Assembly (NCBI GenBank): GCA_045106195.1
Contig: JBGCEH010000035.1
Coordinates: forward strand, 124,001-188,000
Direction of reading: 5' to 3'
From: Granulosicoccus sp045106195
GTDB taxonomy: Bacteria; Pseudomonadota; Gammaproteobacteria; Granulosicoccales; Granulosicoccaceae
DNA length: 64,000 nucleotides
Part shown: piece after piece, positions 52,733 to 61,248 of the stretch
Layout of the letters: every line of letters starts with the position of its first letter
How positions within the stretch are numbered: position 1 is the stretch's first letter
The notes under the pieces: model-generated
The model's input: only the letters and a program-made list of their open reading frames with translations
Told to the model about the DNA's origin: nothing
The model's database searches: none
Position numbers and translations under genes: made by a program

Positions 52733-52916
52733 GCGGGAGAGTGTAATCAATCTTACGCAGATTGAGAGCCGCCGAAGGGGAATCCACCCGTAAACTCTCA
52801 GGCCCAAGGACCGCTTGCAGCAACAGCACTCTGGAAAGTCGGGCAACATGCCCGCGCCGACGGTGTAAGCAGCACGCAATGTGTTTGCGAGTCTCTCAGG
52901 CAAAAGACAGAGGGGT
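52733..52916 (+). ncRNA. Tandem glycine riboswitch
   Basis: Two adjacent aptamers are recognisable. The first (about 52733-52814) starts GCGGGAGAG, holds GCCGCCGAAGGGG and ends CTCTCAGGCCCAAGGACCG. The second (about 52826-52916) has ACTCTGGAAAG, GCGCCGACGGTGTAAGC and CTCTCAGGCAAAAGACAG. The pair is the usual cooperative switch upstream of gcv genes. It lies 60 bases before gcvT and should turn on glycine cleavage when glycine is high. Confidence 0.96.
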
Positions 52917-52976
52917 ATGAGTAGCGTCAAATGCCGATGGCATTTGCGTGGTTATTTCATGTTCCCCGGAGTGTGT

Positions 52977-54107
52977 ATGTCAGCTAAAGATGAGAGTTCA
53001 CAGTCGGCAATTCAAGCCGCCCCCAGACGCACCGTGCTCTACGATTTACACAAAGAGCTGGGCGGAAAAATGGTGGATTTCGCAGGTTGGGAAATGCCAG
53101 TTCAGTATTCGGTCGGCATCATGGCAGAACACAGGCAGTGCAGGGAGCATGCAGCTTTGTTTGATGTTTCGCATATGGGCCAGCTTGAACTCAGAGGCCA
53201 TTCGGCTGCTAAGGCGCTCGAGGCACTGGTACCGTCCGATATTGTGAATTTGCCTGAGGGGAATTGCCGATACACGTTTTTTACCAACGCGGACGGTGGC
53301 GTGCTGGATGATCTTATTGTTACTAATGCAGGCGATCATCTGTATATCGTCGTCAATGCCTCAATGCGTGATAAGGACGTTGCTCATCTGCAGGAACACC
53401 TGGTTGGCGTGACGTTAACGGAGCTGACACAACAAGCACTGATTGCCATCCAGGGGCCGGCAGCCATAGATATTGTGTTGGCGTTGTGTCCAGATGCCGC
53501 GAAGCTGTCGTTCATGCAATCGATTCAGACGACGATCAACGAGGTGCCGTGTCGCGTATCGCGGTTGGGATATACCGGTGAGGATGGCTTTGAATTGTCA
53601 ATTCCGGATGAGCATGCCGACAGGGTAAGCAGAACTGTTCTGGATAACAATCTTTGTTTGCCTGCTGGACTTGGCGCACGTGATTCGCTGCGTCTGGAGG
53701 CGGGTCTATGTTTGTACGGGAACGATCTGGATACCAGAACAACCCCTGTGGAGGCGTCGTTAACCTGGGCGATTCAAAAGCGACGTCGTGAGTTCGGTGG
53801 GTTTCCCGGGGATACGGTGATCACAGAGCAAATCATAAACGGTGCTTCACGCAAGCTGGTTGGAATTCGACCGGATGGGCGACTGCCTGCTCGCCATGGT
53901 GCACAGATATGTGATCCATCAGGATCTGTTGTGGGGGTCGTCACCTCTGGAGGATTCGGCCCGACTGTGGGCGCACCGGTTGCTATGGGGTATGTAGATA
54001 TCGGGCACGCGACCCATGGTACAAGTGTGAGCCTGTCTGTGCGAGGCAAGCTACACCCTGCGACGGTGAGCTCATTGCCATTTGTCGAACATAACTACAA
54101 GCGCTAG
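52977..54107 (+). CDS. gcvT: Aminomethyltransferase (glycine cleavage T protein)
   Basis: A 376-residue folate-binding enzyme that takes the aminomethyl group from H protein and makes 5,10-methylene-THF plus ammonia. The ATG at 52977 gives the family N-terminus (RRTVLYDLHKELGGKMVDFA). The conserved ADGGVLDDLIV loop, YTGEDGFEL and the C-terminal folate domain (GGFGPTVGAP) are present. Upstream in-frame starts lie inside the riboswitch and are unlikely. gcvH, often the next gene, is absent; gcvP follows after 136 bases. Confidence 0.96.
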   Translation: MSAKDESSQSAIQAAPRRTVLYDLHKELGGKMVDFAGWEMPVQYSVGIMAEHRQCREHAALFDVSHMGQLELRGHSAAKALEALVPSDIVNLPEGNCRYTFFTNADGGVLDDLIVTNAGDHLYIVVNASMRDKDVAHLQEHLVGVTLTELTQQALIAIQGPAAIDIVLALCPDAAKLSFMQSIQTTINEVPCRVSRLGYTGEDGFELSIPDEHADRVSRTVLDNNLCLPAGLGARDSLRLEAGLCLYGNDLDTRTTPVEASLTWAIQKRRREFGGFPGDTVITEQIINGASRKLVGIRPDGRLPARHGAQICDPSGSVVGVVTSGGFGPTVGAPVAMGYVDIGHATHGTSVSLSVRGKLHPATVSSLPFVEHNYKR

Positions 54108-54243
54108 CAAGTCGGCTTGCTTCACACAGTGGCGTAGACGTCATGTCGGAAAGCATCGTCGCATTCGCAGGTGTAGAACAAACCTTCAATCAGGGCCACT
54201 CAACATCAATCCAAGTAGAACACTTGTCTGAAGAGAGATAACC

Positions 54244-57159
54244 ATGTCATTTACACCAACAGATTACTTTGCGTACGATTTTGCCAACCGGCGACACATC
54301 GGACCGTCAACGTCGGAAATCGATGCCATGCTCGAGGCGATTGGTTACGACAGCCTCGATGGGCTAATAGACGCAACCGTACCGTCGGCAATCCGACAGT
54401 CAGAGCCGCTTGACTGGGGTCGAGCAATGACTGAGCGTGATGCCTTGTACTACATGCGTCAGGTGGCTGACAAGAACACGTTGCATACCTCCCTCATAGG
54501 GCAAGGCTATTACGGTACAACCACGCCTGCGCCGATACTGCGCAACATCATGGAGAACCCTGCGTGGTATACCGCTTATACGCCTTACCAGCCGGAAATC
54601 TCTCAAGGACGCCTGGAAGCGCTACTCAATTTCCAGACCATGGTCAGTGACTTAACCAGTCTGGATATTGCAAATGCGTCCCTGTTGGATGAAGCTACTG
54701 CCGCGGCTGAAGCCATGACCATGGCAAAGCGTTCGGCCAAGTCCAAAAAGACCGTGTTTTTCGTGGATGAAAACTGTCACCCGCAGAATATTGCGGTTAT
54801 AAAGACACGTGCTGAGCCTCTGGACATACACGTCATTGTCGGTTCGCCAGATGAGCTGGATGCAAGCCAGGTATTTGGAGCCATTTTTCAATACCCGGGG
54901 ACCTATGGGCATGTCCGTGATTTTACGGGCACTATAAAAGCGCTTCACGAGCACCGTGCCTTAGCGATTGTCATTGCGGACCTACTGGCTTTGTCACTGA
55001 TCAAGTCCCCGGGGGAGATGAATGCTGATATAGCGGTTGGCTCTACCCAGCGCTTCGGAGTGCCCATGGGATATGGCGGACCTCATGCAGCTTACATGGC
55101 AGTCAAGGATGCCTACAAACGCGCGATGCCGGGACGTATTGTGGGCGCATCCATCGATTCACGGGGCAATCCTGCCTATCGCCTGGCACTGCAAACCCGC
55201 GAACAACATATACGGCGTGAAAAAGCCAATTCCAATGTATGCACAGCGCAGGCCCTGCTCGCCGTTATGGCATCCATGTATGCGGTTTATCATGGACCCA
55301 ATGGGATCCGTGCAATTGCGGAGTCTGTTCATCGCAAGGCTGCGCGGTTAGCCAAAGGACTTGCTCAGCATGGCTTCGTCAGCGAGCCTGACGTGTATTT
55401 CGATACCATTACTGTAGATGTGGGTCAGTTGCAACGCACGGTGATGAGCGCAGCCGTCGCCAACGGCATCAACTTGCGCAAGGTTGGCATGACCAGGGTA
55501 GGGATCAGTGTTGATGAGCAAACACGGCCTGAGACGATAGAGGCCGTGTGGCGTGCCTTTGGTATCGAGCAAAAGGATGATAGTCAGGTAAACCGAGAGT
55601 ATCATTTGCCGGATAACCTACTTCGGTCAAGTGCAATTCTTACGCACCCCATTTTTCACCAGAACCGATCTGAAGCCCAGTTTACGCGCTACATGCGCCG
55701 TCTGGCTGATCGGGATCTTGCGCTTGATCGTTCTATGATTCCGCTGGGCTCGTGCACCATGAAGCTCAACGCAACCGTTGAAATGATTCCTGTAACCTGG
55801 CCGGAATTCGGTCAGCTACACCCGTTTGTACCTGCGGATCAAGCCACCGGTTACCGGGAGATGATTCACGACCTGAATGAAAAGTTGTGCCAGATTACCG
55901 GTTACGATGCTATCTCTCAACAGCCCAATTCGGGTGCCCAGGGAGAATACGCCGGGCTTTTAACCATTCGGAACTATCATATCGCCAACGGGGAAACCGA
56001 TCGAAATGTGTGTCTGATTCCAACATCTGCACACGGAACCAATCCGGCTTCAGCACAGATGGTGGGTTGGAAAGTCGTGCCTATTCATGCCGACAAGCAT
56101 GGAAACATTGATGTCGAGGATTTCAGAGAGAAGGCTGAAAAGCATAGTGCCCAGCTTGCCGGGTGCATGATTACCTACCCTTCGACGCACGGTGTGTTCG
56201 AAGAGACGGTCACGGAGGTATGTGACATCACCCATGAACATGGAGGTCAGGTCTACATAGATGGCGCTAATCTGAACGCCATGGTCGGTCTATCGCAGCC
56301 AGGCAAGATTGGTGGCGATGTGAGTCATCTCAACTTGCACAAGACGTTCTGCATACCGCACGGTGGAGGCGGTCCCGGAATGGGGCCAATTGGAGTCAAG
56401 GAGCATCTTGCGCCTTACTTGCCGGGACATCCTGAGCATGATGATGCGGTCGGTCCGGTTTCTTCGGCACCGTTTGGATCTCCATCCATATTGCCGGTAA
56501 GTTGGGCCTACATCCTTCTGATGGGAGGCAGTGGTTTGACCCAGGCGACCAGAATTGCCATTTTGAACGCCAACTATATTGCCGCGAAGCTCAAGGACTC
56601 TTATCAGGTACTTTACAGTTCAGGCAAAGGTCTTGTGGCACACGAGTGTATTCTCGATACACGTCCATTAGCGGTTAGTGCCAATGTCACCGTAGACGAT
56701 ATTGCAAAGCGTTTGATGGATAGCGGTTTTCACGCGCCTACTATGAGCTGGCCTGTAGCAGGTACGCTGATGGTTGAACCGACAGAGTCAGAGCCCAAGG
56801 CCGAACTGGACAGGTTTATTGATGCAATGTTGTCTATTTACCATGAAGCGAAAGCGATAGAAGCCGGGCACATGGATGCCAAGAACAATCCGCTGAAAAA
56901 TGCTCCGCATACCGTTGCTGATCTCGTCGGCGACTGGGACAGACCCTACTCGCGGGAGCAGGCTTGCTATCCTCCCGGTTCTTTGGGCGTAGACAAATAT
57001 TGGCCGCCGGTCAACCGGGTGGACAATGTTTATGGGGATCGTCATTTGGTATGCACTTGTCCACCAATGGACAGTTATGCGGATGAAACTGAAACGCTAA
57101 AAAAAATACCAGAAATCAATTCTGATAGCGCAACCAACGTGGAAGAAGTCACTTCGTAG
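54244..57159 (+). CDS. gcvP: Glycine dehydrogenase (decarboxylating), P protein
   Basis: A 971-residue PLP enzyme decarboxylating glycine and loading the aminomethyl group on H protein. N-terminal FANRRHIGPSTSEIDAML and the PLP-lysine region LNLHKTFCIPHGGGGPGMGP (about residue 700) are diagnostic. Full-length, unsplit form, as in gammaproteobacteria. The C-terminal tail after about 955 is longer than usual and variable. It belongs to the riboswitch-controlled gcv operon; ATG is preceded by GAGAG. Confidence 0.97.
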   Translation: MSFTPTDYFAYDFANRRHIGPSTSEIDAMLEAIGYDSLDGLIDATVPSAIRQSEPLDWGRAMTERDALYYMRQVADKNTLHTSLIGQGYYGTTTPAPILRNIMENPAWYTAYTPYQPEISQGRLEALLNFQTMVSDLTSLDIANASLLDEATAAAEAMTMAKRSAKSKKTVFFVDENCHPQNIAVIKTRAEPLDIHVIVGSPDELDASQVFGAIFQYPGTYGHVRDFTGTIKALHEHRALAIVIADLLALSLIKSPGEMNADIAVGSTQRFGVPMGYGGPHAAYMAVKDAYKRAMPGRIVGASIDSRGNPAYRLALQTREQHIRREKANSNVCTAQALLAVMASMYAVYHGPNGIRAIAESVHRKAARLAKGLAQHGFVSEPDVYFDTITVDVGQLQRTVMSAAVANGINLRKVGMTRVGISVDEQTRPETIEAVWRAFGIEQKDDSQVNREYHLPDNLLRSSAILTHPIFHQNRSEAQFTRYMRRLADRDLALDRSMIPLGSCTMKLNATVEMIPVTWPEFGQLHPFVPADQATGYREMIHDLNEKLCQITGYDAISQQPNSGAQGEYAGLLTIRNYHIANGETDRNVCLIPTSAHGTNPASAQMVGWKVVPIHADKHGNIDVEDFREKAEKHSAQLAGCMITYPSTHGVFEETVTEVCDITHEHGGQVYIDGANLNAMVGLSQPGKIGGDVSHLNLHKTFCIPHGGGGPGMGPIGVKEHLAPYLPGHPEHDDAVGPVSSAPFGSPSILPVSWAYILLMGGSGLTQATRIAILNANYIAAKLKDSYQVLYSSGKGLVAHECILDTRPLAVSANVTVDDIAKRLMDSGFHAPTMSWPVAGTLMVEPTESEPKAELDRFIDAMLSIYHEAKAIEAGHMDAKNNPLKNAPHTVADLVGDWDRPYSREQACYPPGSLGVDKYWPPVNRVDNVYGDRHLVCTCPPMDSYADETETLKKIPEINSDSATNVEEVTS

Positions 57160-57213
57160 CAAACGACCATGAAGAGGGTAATTGTGGTCCGATACATCGT
57201 TAACCCAATGGAA

Positions 57214-57258
57214 CTGGAATCGGTTACTGAATGATATTGACTTCAGTAATCGATCCAG
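57214..57258. other. Long hairpin downstream of gcvP
   Basis: Arms 57214-57231 and 57242-57258 pair over 17 base pairs with one bulged A (57218) and one G-T pair; the loop is 10 bases. No T run follows, so it may be a Rho-dependent end or an RNA-stabilising structure, or a regulator site for the downstream gene. Confidence 0.7.
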
Positions 57259-57485
57259 CATGGCCTTCAACAGGCTGCCATTATGAATATCGCCAGCGAC
57301 TCCCTATTACTGTTCAGTCAGAGCGACTCGCTTGCCGGATCCGGGCCATCTGCTAATATTCAGCGGATTTTTCCTACCTGAAAAAACGGTTGGCCGGAGG
57401 GTAGCGTTTCGCCGGTGTTGGGCCCGTTCTTGTCATGCCCCCTTGGTACGAAACCCGCTTTTATTGTTCTCCATAACAGACTGGC

Positions 57486-57541
57486 CAATAGTTATAGATA
57501 AAAACCTATCCAATAGTAATATTAATGAGAATGGACAATAG
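57486..57541. repeat. Three CAATAG direct repeats with exact 25-base period
   Basis: CAATAG occurs at 57486, 57511 and 57536, each followed by an A+T-rich segment. The period is constant. The array is about 200 bases upstream of the Crp/Fnr gene and could be a cooperative binding site. Confidence 0.6.
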
Positions 57542-57744
57542 ATATATTTCACTGTTCGCGTAACTGAGTAAACTATCCTTTGAGTCAGGTTACTAGTTTC
57601 ATGAGTGAGCGTGGGTGAGGTAGCTACCGTGCTGTACTTGGCTTGAACTTCTCAAAAGCTGTAAGTGCGAATGGTGCAAACTGTTTCTGTTACGAGGCGA
57701 AAATATAATGACTTCAAGTGTTAACAAAGGATCCGCTTAATACT

Positions 57745-58533
57745 ATGCAGACTCAGGATATTTCCTTGTTCACCGCAGCCAGAAGCTCAGCGGTTGCCAA
57801 CCCGATGATTCAGGACTTTCTAAAATATCCTGCTCATGAAGCAACCAGTTTTGATGTTGCCGAAACTGACCATTCAGGGGTCTTCGAAAACAGCAAGAAC
57901 ATTGTCGAGAACTGTAAAAGTTGTGACAGAATAGTACCGGCAGGAACGACCCTGTACCACGAAGGCGATGTGTGCAAGAAATTGTACATCTTGCTCGAAG
58001 GTTGGGTTTCAACCTGCAGAAATTTGCAGGACGGACGTCAACTTATCCTGAATTTTCAGATGCCTGGTGCATTCCTGGGATTTCAATCAGATCTTCTGGC
58101 ACCGATGCACAACACCGTCAGATGCATGACAGATACAGTTGTTTGCGAATTTCCACGAAACACTTTCATGTCTCTGCTGGAAAACAGTCCTGCGCTTGAG
58201 TTGTCCCTGGATCAAAGCAAGGCGAACGAAGAAAAGGTCATCATGGATAACCTGATCAATATTGCTACACGTCCAGCACGTGCCCGGGTGGCTCATTTTC
58301 TACTCGATCTACATGCCCGAGTCATCGAGGTATATGCCCATGATCTCCCTTCGGATATCTACTTTCCTCTAACTCGGCAGGATATTGCGGACACGCTCGG
58401 CCTAACCAATGTTCATGTCAGTCGAGCAATATGTGCTTTACAGCGGGAAAACCTGTTATCGCTCAAGAAGAAGCGCCTGCAAATTTTCGATTTCGACAAG
58501 CTTGCAGAGATAGCCAAGTGCTCAAATCGATGA
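57745..58533 (+). CDS. Crp/Fnr family transcriptional regulator
   Basis: About 262 residues from the ATG at 57745 (a GTG at 57718 is in frame). A cyclic-nucleotide-binding-type beta-barrel covers about residues 65-160 (TLYHEGDVCKKLYILLEGWV), and the C-terminal winged helix reads PLTRQDIADTLGLTNVHVSR. Four Cys near 56-83 and later could hint at a cluster, but the spacing is not that of FNR. It lacks obvious cAMP-contact residues, so the ligand is unknown. It converges on the hybrid kinase gene. Confidence 0.88.
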   Translation: MQTQDISLFTAARSSAVANPMIQDFLKYPAHEATSFDVAETDHSGVFENSKNIVENCKSCDRIVPAGTTLYHEGDVCKKLYILLEGWVSTCRNLQDGRQLILNFQMPGAFLGFQSDLLAPMHNTVRCMTDTVVCEFPRNTFMSLLENSPALELSLDQSKANEEKVIMDNLINIATRPARARVAHFLLDLHARVIEVYAHDLPSDIYFPLTRQDIADTLGLTNVHVSRAICALQRENLLSLKKKRLQIFDFDKLAEIAKCSNR

Positions 58534-58595
58534 CATTTCTCCGTTGCGCCAACACGATGAAAGTACCCGGCGAGTGAGTTGTCCGAGGGGCTCAA

Positions 58596-60368
58596 TCACG
58601 CCCTTGGTTCAAGCATGTTCTGCATTTTCGCAAATAGCGTAACCATATCGACTGGCTTGAGAAAATATTCACAATTATCAATGTCGACATATTCAGCATC
58701 ATTTGAAACCAGCTCGCCACTGATTATGATGGTAGGAATGTCTGGAACAAGTGCTCGTAGTGCTGATATCGTTTTATAACCAGAATCGCCATCGGGTAGT
58801 CGCATGTCCAGTAGCAAGATGTCAGGAACATCCACTTTGGCAATTTCGACTGCCTGAGGAGTGCCGGATGCTTCACTAACCCGGCTTCCTGCAGTCTCAA
58901 GCAACGTTTGCATACCACGCCTTACCTCACGATTGTCGTCAACAATAAGTGTGTGAATACCCGCAAAGGTTTGTTCGGGTGCATCGCCTACATTCACGGG
59001 CATATGTATTTCGCTCCGCTTACATTCAACAGAGTCGGTTGAAGCCATTTTCGCGATGCTAACACTGAAAGTAGATCCTACACCGGGCGTGGACACAAGG
59101 TGCATTTTTGCGTCCAGTAGATTTGCTATTCTGCCCACTATCGAAAGCCCTAGGCCCAATCCATTTTTTCGATCGCGTTCAGGGTTGTGAAGCTGATAGA
59201 ACTCTTCGAATACCCGTTTGTGTTCAGTGTCCGGAATACCTACTCCTGTGTCTTCGACCTGAATTACGCACCTGGAGTCTTGTTCAGATACCTTGACAGT
59301 TATGGAGCCGCTATCGGTGTATTTGACCGCGTTGTCTACGAGATTTCTGATCGTGCGGTCAAGTAATATCCTGTCCGTCAGTAGCGTTAAATCTGTATTG
59401 TAGATCCCTGACAGCTTCAGTTTTTTTGCGTTGGCAGCGGGGAGGTAATCGCGGACCAATCGCTCAACCAGCGGATTAACAGGAAATCGTGAAATAGTTA
59501 TTCGCGTAGCGCCGGCATCCATCTTGGAGATATCAAGCAGAGAATCCAGCTCGGCGGAAAGTTCTCCCATCGCTTCGCTGATCCTATTGGCAATGGCGGC
59601 ACTTTCATTGTCAAGTGGCCTTAACGTCAGGGCCGCGCTCAGCATTGACATGGTGTGTAGAGGTTGTCGCAGATCATGGCTGGCAGAGGCAAGAAAGCGC
59701 GTTTTAGCTGCGTTGGCATTGGTCTCTGAATCCAGAGCCTCCTTAAGCTTTTCGGTCAACTCGCAGTTGTCCTGAAATGCCTTGAATACATCCCGTGACG
59801 ACACAAACAGAAATATGCCAAGTACACCGATCAGAAGTACATTCGCATGTTCCCAAATAGTCAGGCCATCAAGTGGATGGTATGCCCAGGCTATGGATAC
59901 CGAAACCAGCTGAGGCACTGCAAACCCGATGAACGTCGGTGGGTGGCCGTGAGAGCCGACAATGTGACCTGTACAGACACCAAAAATGATCATGGTGTAA
60001 ATAGAGCGTGAAGCATCGTCCAGAGACGGAAAAAACATTATTGAGGATGCTTGAACCAATCCGCTCGCATACGCAAGACAAACAGCAACATCAAGGCGCT
60101 TTTTGGCACCCGGCTTATCCTTGCAATTCAGTTGCGGGATAACATGGTATCGAGTAGCCTGTACGATAAGTCCGCAGAGCACCCATACAATTACCAGTGG
60201 GATGTTTGTCTCGTTGACTGACAGGGCGCCAATAACCAGTATTACTATGACCATGGGCAAGCCGTCCCTGAGCGTGCGCCGGTGCAGCGCCTCCAGTAAT
60301 GCTTGGCTTCGGATCTCTACTATTTCATCTGGCAAACTATTCACAGTGGACTTTTTTTTGAATTGCAT
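58596..60368 (-). CDS. Hybrid sensor histidine kinase with C-terminal receiver
   Basis: A 590-residue membrane protein. The N-terminal 210 residues hold about six transmembrane helices and no periplasmic domain of note. The HisKA motif is FLASASHDLRQPLHTMSML, the ATPase shows LVDNAVKYTDSG, VEDTGVGIP and NGLGLGLSIVGR. A receiver (about 460-585) has Asp in ILLLDMRLPDGDSG. No HPt domain is visible, so phosphotransfer partners may lie elsewhere. The NarL-type regulator gene lies 14 bases upstream on the same strand. Confidence 0.92.
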   Translation of the reverse strand: MQFKKKSTVNSLPDEIVEIRSQALLEALHRRTLRDGLPMVIVILVIGALSVNETNIPLVIVWVLCGLIVQATRYHVIPQLNCKDKPGAKKRLDVAVCLAYASGLVQASSIMFFPSLDDASRSIYTMIIFGVCTGHIVGSHGHPPTFIGFAVPQLVSVSIAWAYHPLDGLTIWEHANVLLIGVLGIFLFVSSRDVFKAFQDNCELTEKLKEALDSETNANAAKTRFLASASHDLRQPLHTMSMLSAALTLRPLDNESAAIANRISEAMGELSAELDSLLDISKMDAGATRITISRFPVNPLVERLVRDYLPAANAKKLKLSGIYNTDLTLLTDRILLDRTIRNLVDNAVKYTDSGSITVKVSEQDSRCVIQVEDTGVGIPDTEHKRVFEEFYQLHNPERDRKNGLGLGLSIVGRIANLLDAKMHLVSTPGVGSTFSVSIAKMASTDSVECKRSEIHMPVNVGDAPEQTFAGIHTLIVDDNREVRRGMQTLLETAGSRVSEASGTPQAVEIAKVDVPDILLLDMRLPDGDSGYKTISALRALVPDIPTIIISGELVSNDAEYVDIDNCEYFLKPVDMVTLFAKMQNMLEPRA

Positions 60369-60382
60369 TGCCTTTGCAGTAG

Positions 60383-61039
60383 TCAGGCATTCCCGATTTC
60401 ATTGTTCATCGGTAAGTCTGCGTCAGTCAACCCCGATTCGGATAATAGAAACACAGCTTCTGTTCTGTTACCCACACCCAGAGCTCGGTACGCTGCCGAG
60501 AGATGTAATTTTACGGTACCTTCGGAAATATTCATTTCACGAGCAATGGACTTGTTAGCCTGGCCTCGGGCCGCCAGTAATAACGCGTGACACTGCCTGC
60601 GTGTGAGGGCCTCAACGCCACTGACGTTATCCCGCTTCTCGGATTCTCCACCAACAAAACACTCCGGAGGCAGATAGATTCCACCGGCTAGAATGAGTTT
60701 GAGAGCGGCTATCAGAACCGGTGGATGCGAGCTTTTCGGAATGTAGCCCGAAGCGCCATGATCAATACAATGACGTATGACTTCAGGATCATTTTCTCCG
60801 GATATTACAACAATAGACCCTGCCGGATTCATTGCTCTGATCGTTGACAACGAACCAACGCCGGTGCTGTCGGATGTGGTCAGGTCCAGTAGGATCAGTT
60901 TGGCATTGGTGACAATATCGTCATCCAATTGGCCTACACCATTGGCCTCGTGGAACACTAATTCATCAGACAGGCCGCTGAGTAACAATCTCAGTCCCTC
61001 TCGAAAAAGCGCGTGATCGTCGATGATCAGAATATTCAT
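60383..61039 (-). CDS. NarL/LuxR-family response regulator
   Basis: About 218 residues from the ATG at 61039 (MNILIIDDHALFREGL). The receiver Asp is in LILLDLTTSDSTGVG and the Lys in YIPKSSHPPVL. The LuxR helix-turn-helix follows (LTRRQCHALLLAARGQANKS, IAREMNISEGTVKLHLSAAY). It is cotranscribed with the hybrid kinase and probably its partner. Confidence 0.92.
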   Translation of the reverse strand: MNILIIDDHALFREGLRLLLSGLSDELVFHEANGVGQLDDDIVTNAKLILLDLTTSDSTGVGSLSTIRAMNPAGSIVVISGENDPEVIRHCIDHGASGYIPKSSHPPVLIAALKLILAGGIYLPPECFVGGESEKRDNVSGVEALTRRQCHALLLAARGQANKSIAREMNISEGTVKLHLSAAYRALGVGNRTEAVFLLSESGLTDADLPMNNEIGNA

Positions 61040-61248
61040 TGTGTTTTGAACAAGCAGGGTTTTTAGTGTATGCGGTAGCAAATCGAAGATCGTTGAGCCT
61101 ATCTCCGTTCAAAGCCCTTTGAGTGTACAACAATACGGTGGGATGTAACGTTGTTAGTTAGTGTGTCAGTGTCGTGCGCCTAGAAGCCTGGGCAAGCCGA
61201 TGGGCATCTGATAGTCCGGTGCCGGAATCGTACGCGCCTAAAGGACTT

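Larger units (their letters stand above)
57160..57744. other. Intergenic region with a long hairpin and phased repeats
   Basis: A 585-base gap between gcvP and the Crp/Fnr gene. It holds a hairpin at 57214-57258 and three CAATAG repeats at 25-base spacing (57486-57541). Short open frames are present but unrecognisable. It should include the end of the gcv transcript and the promoter of the Crp/Fnr gene. Confidence 0.6.

Noticed and set aside
54107..54121. Short stem (GCAAG/CTTGC) after the gcvT stop as an intrinsic terminator
   Set aside because: Only about six base pairs with no T run, and gcvP follows in the same operon.
57332..57541. 69-codon open frame in the gcvP to Crp gap
   Set aside because: Low-complexity, no ribosome binding site, and it ends in the A+T-rich repeat array.
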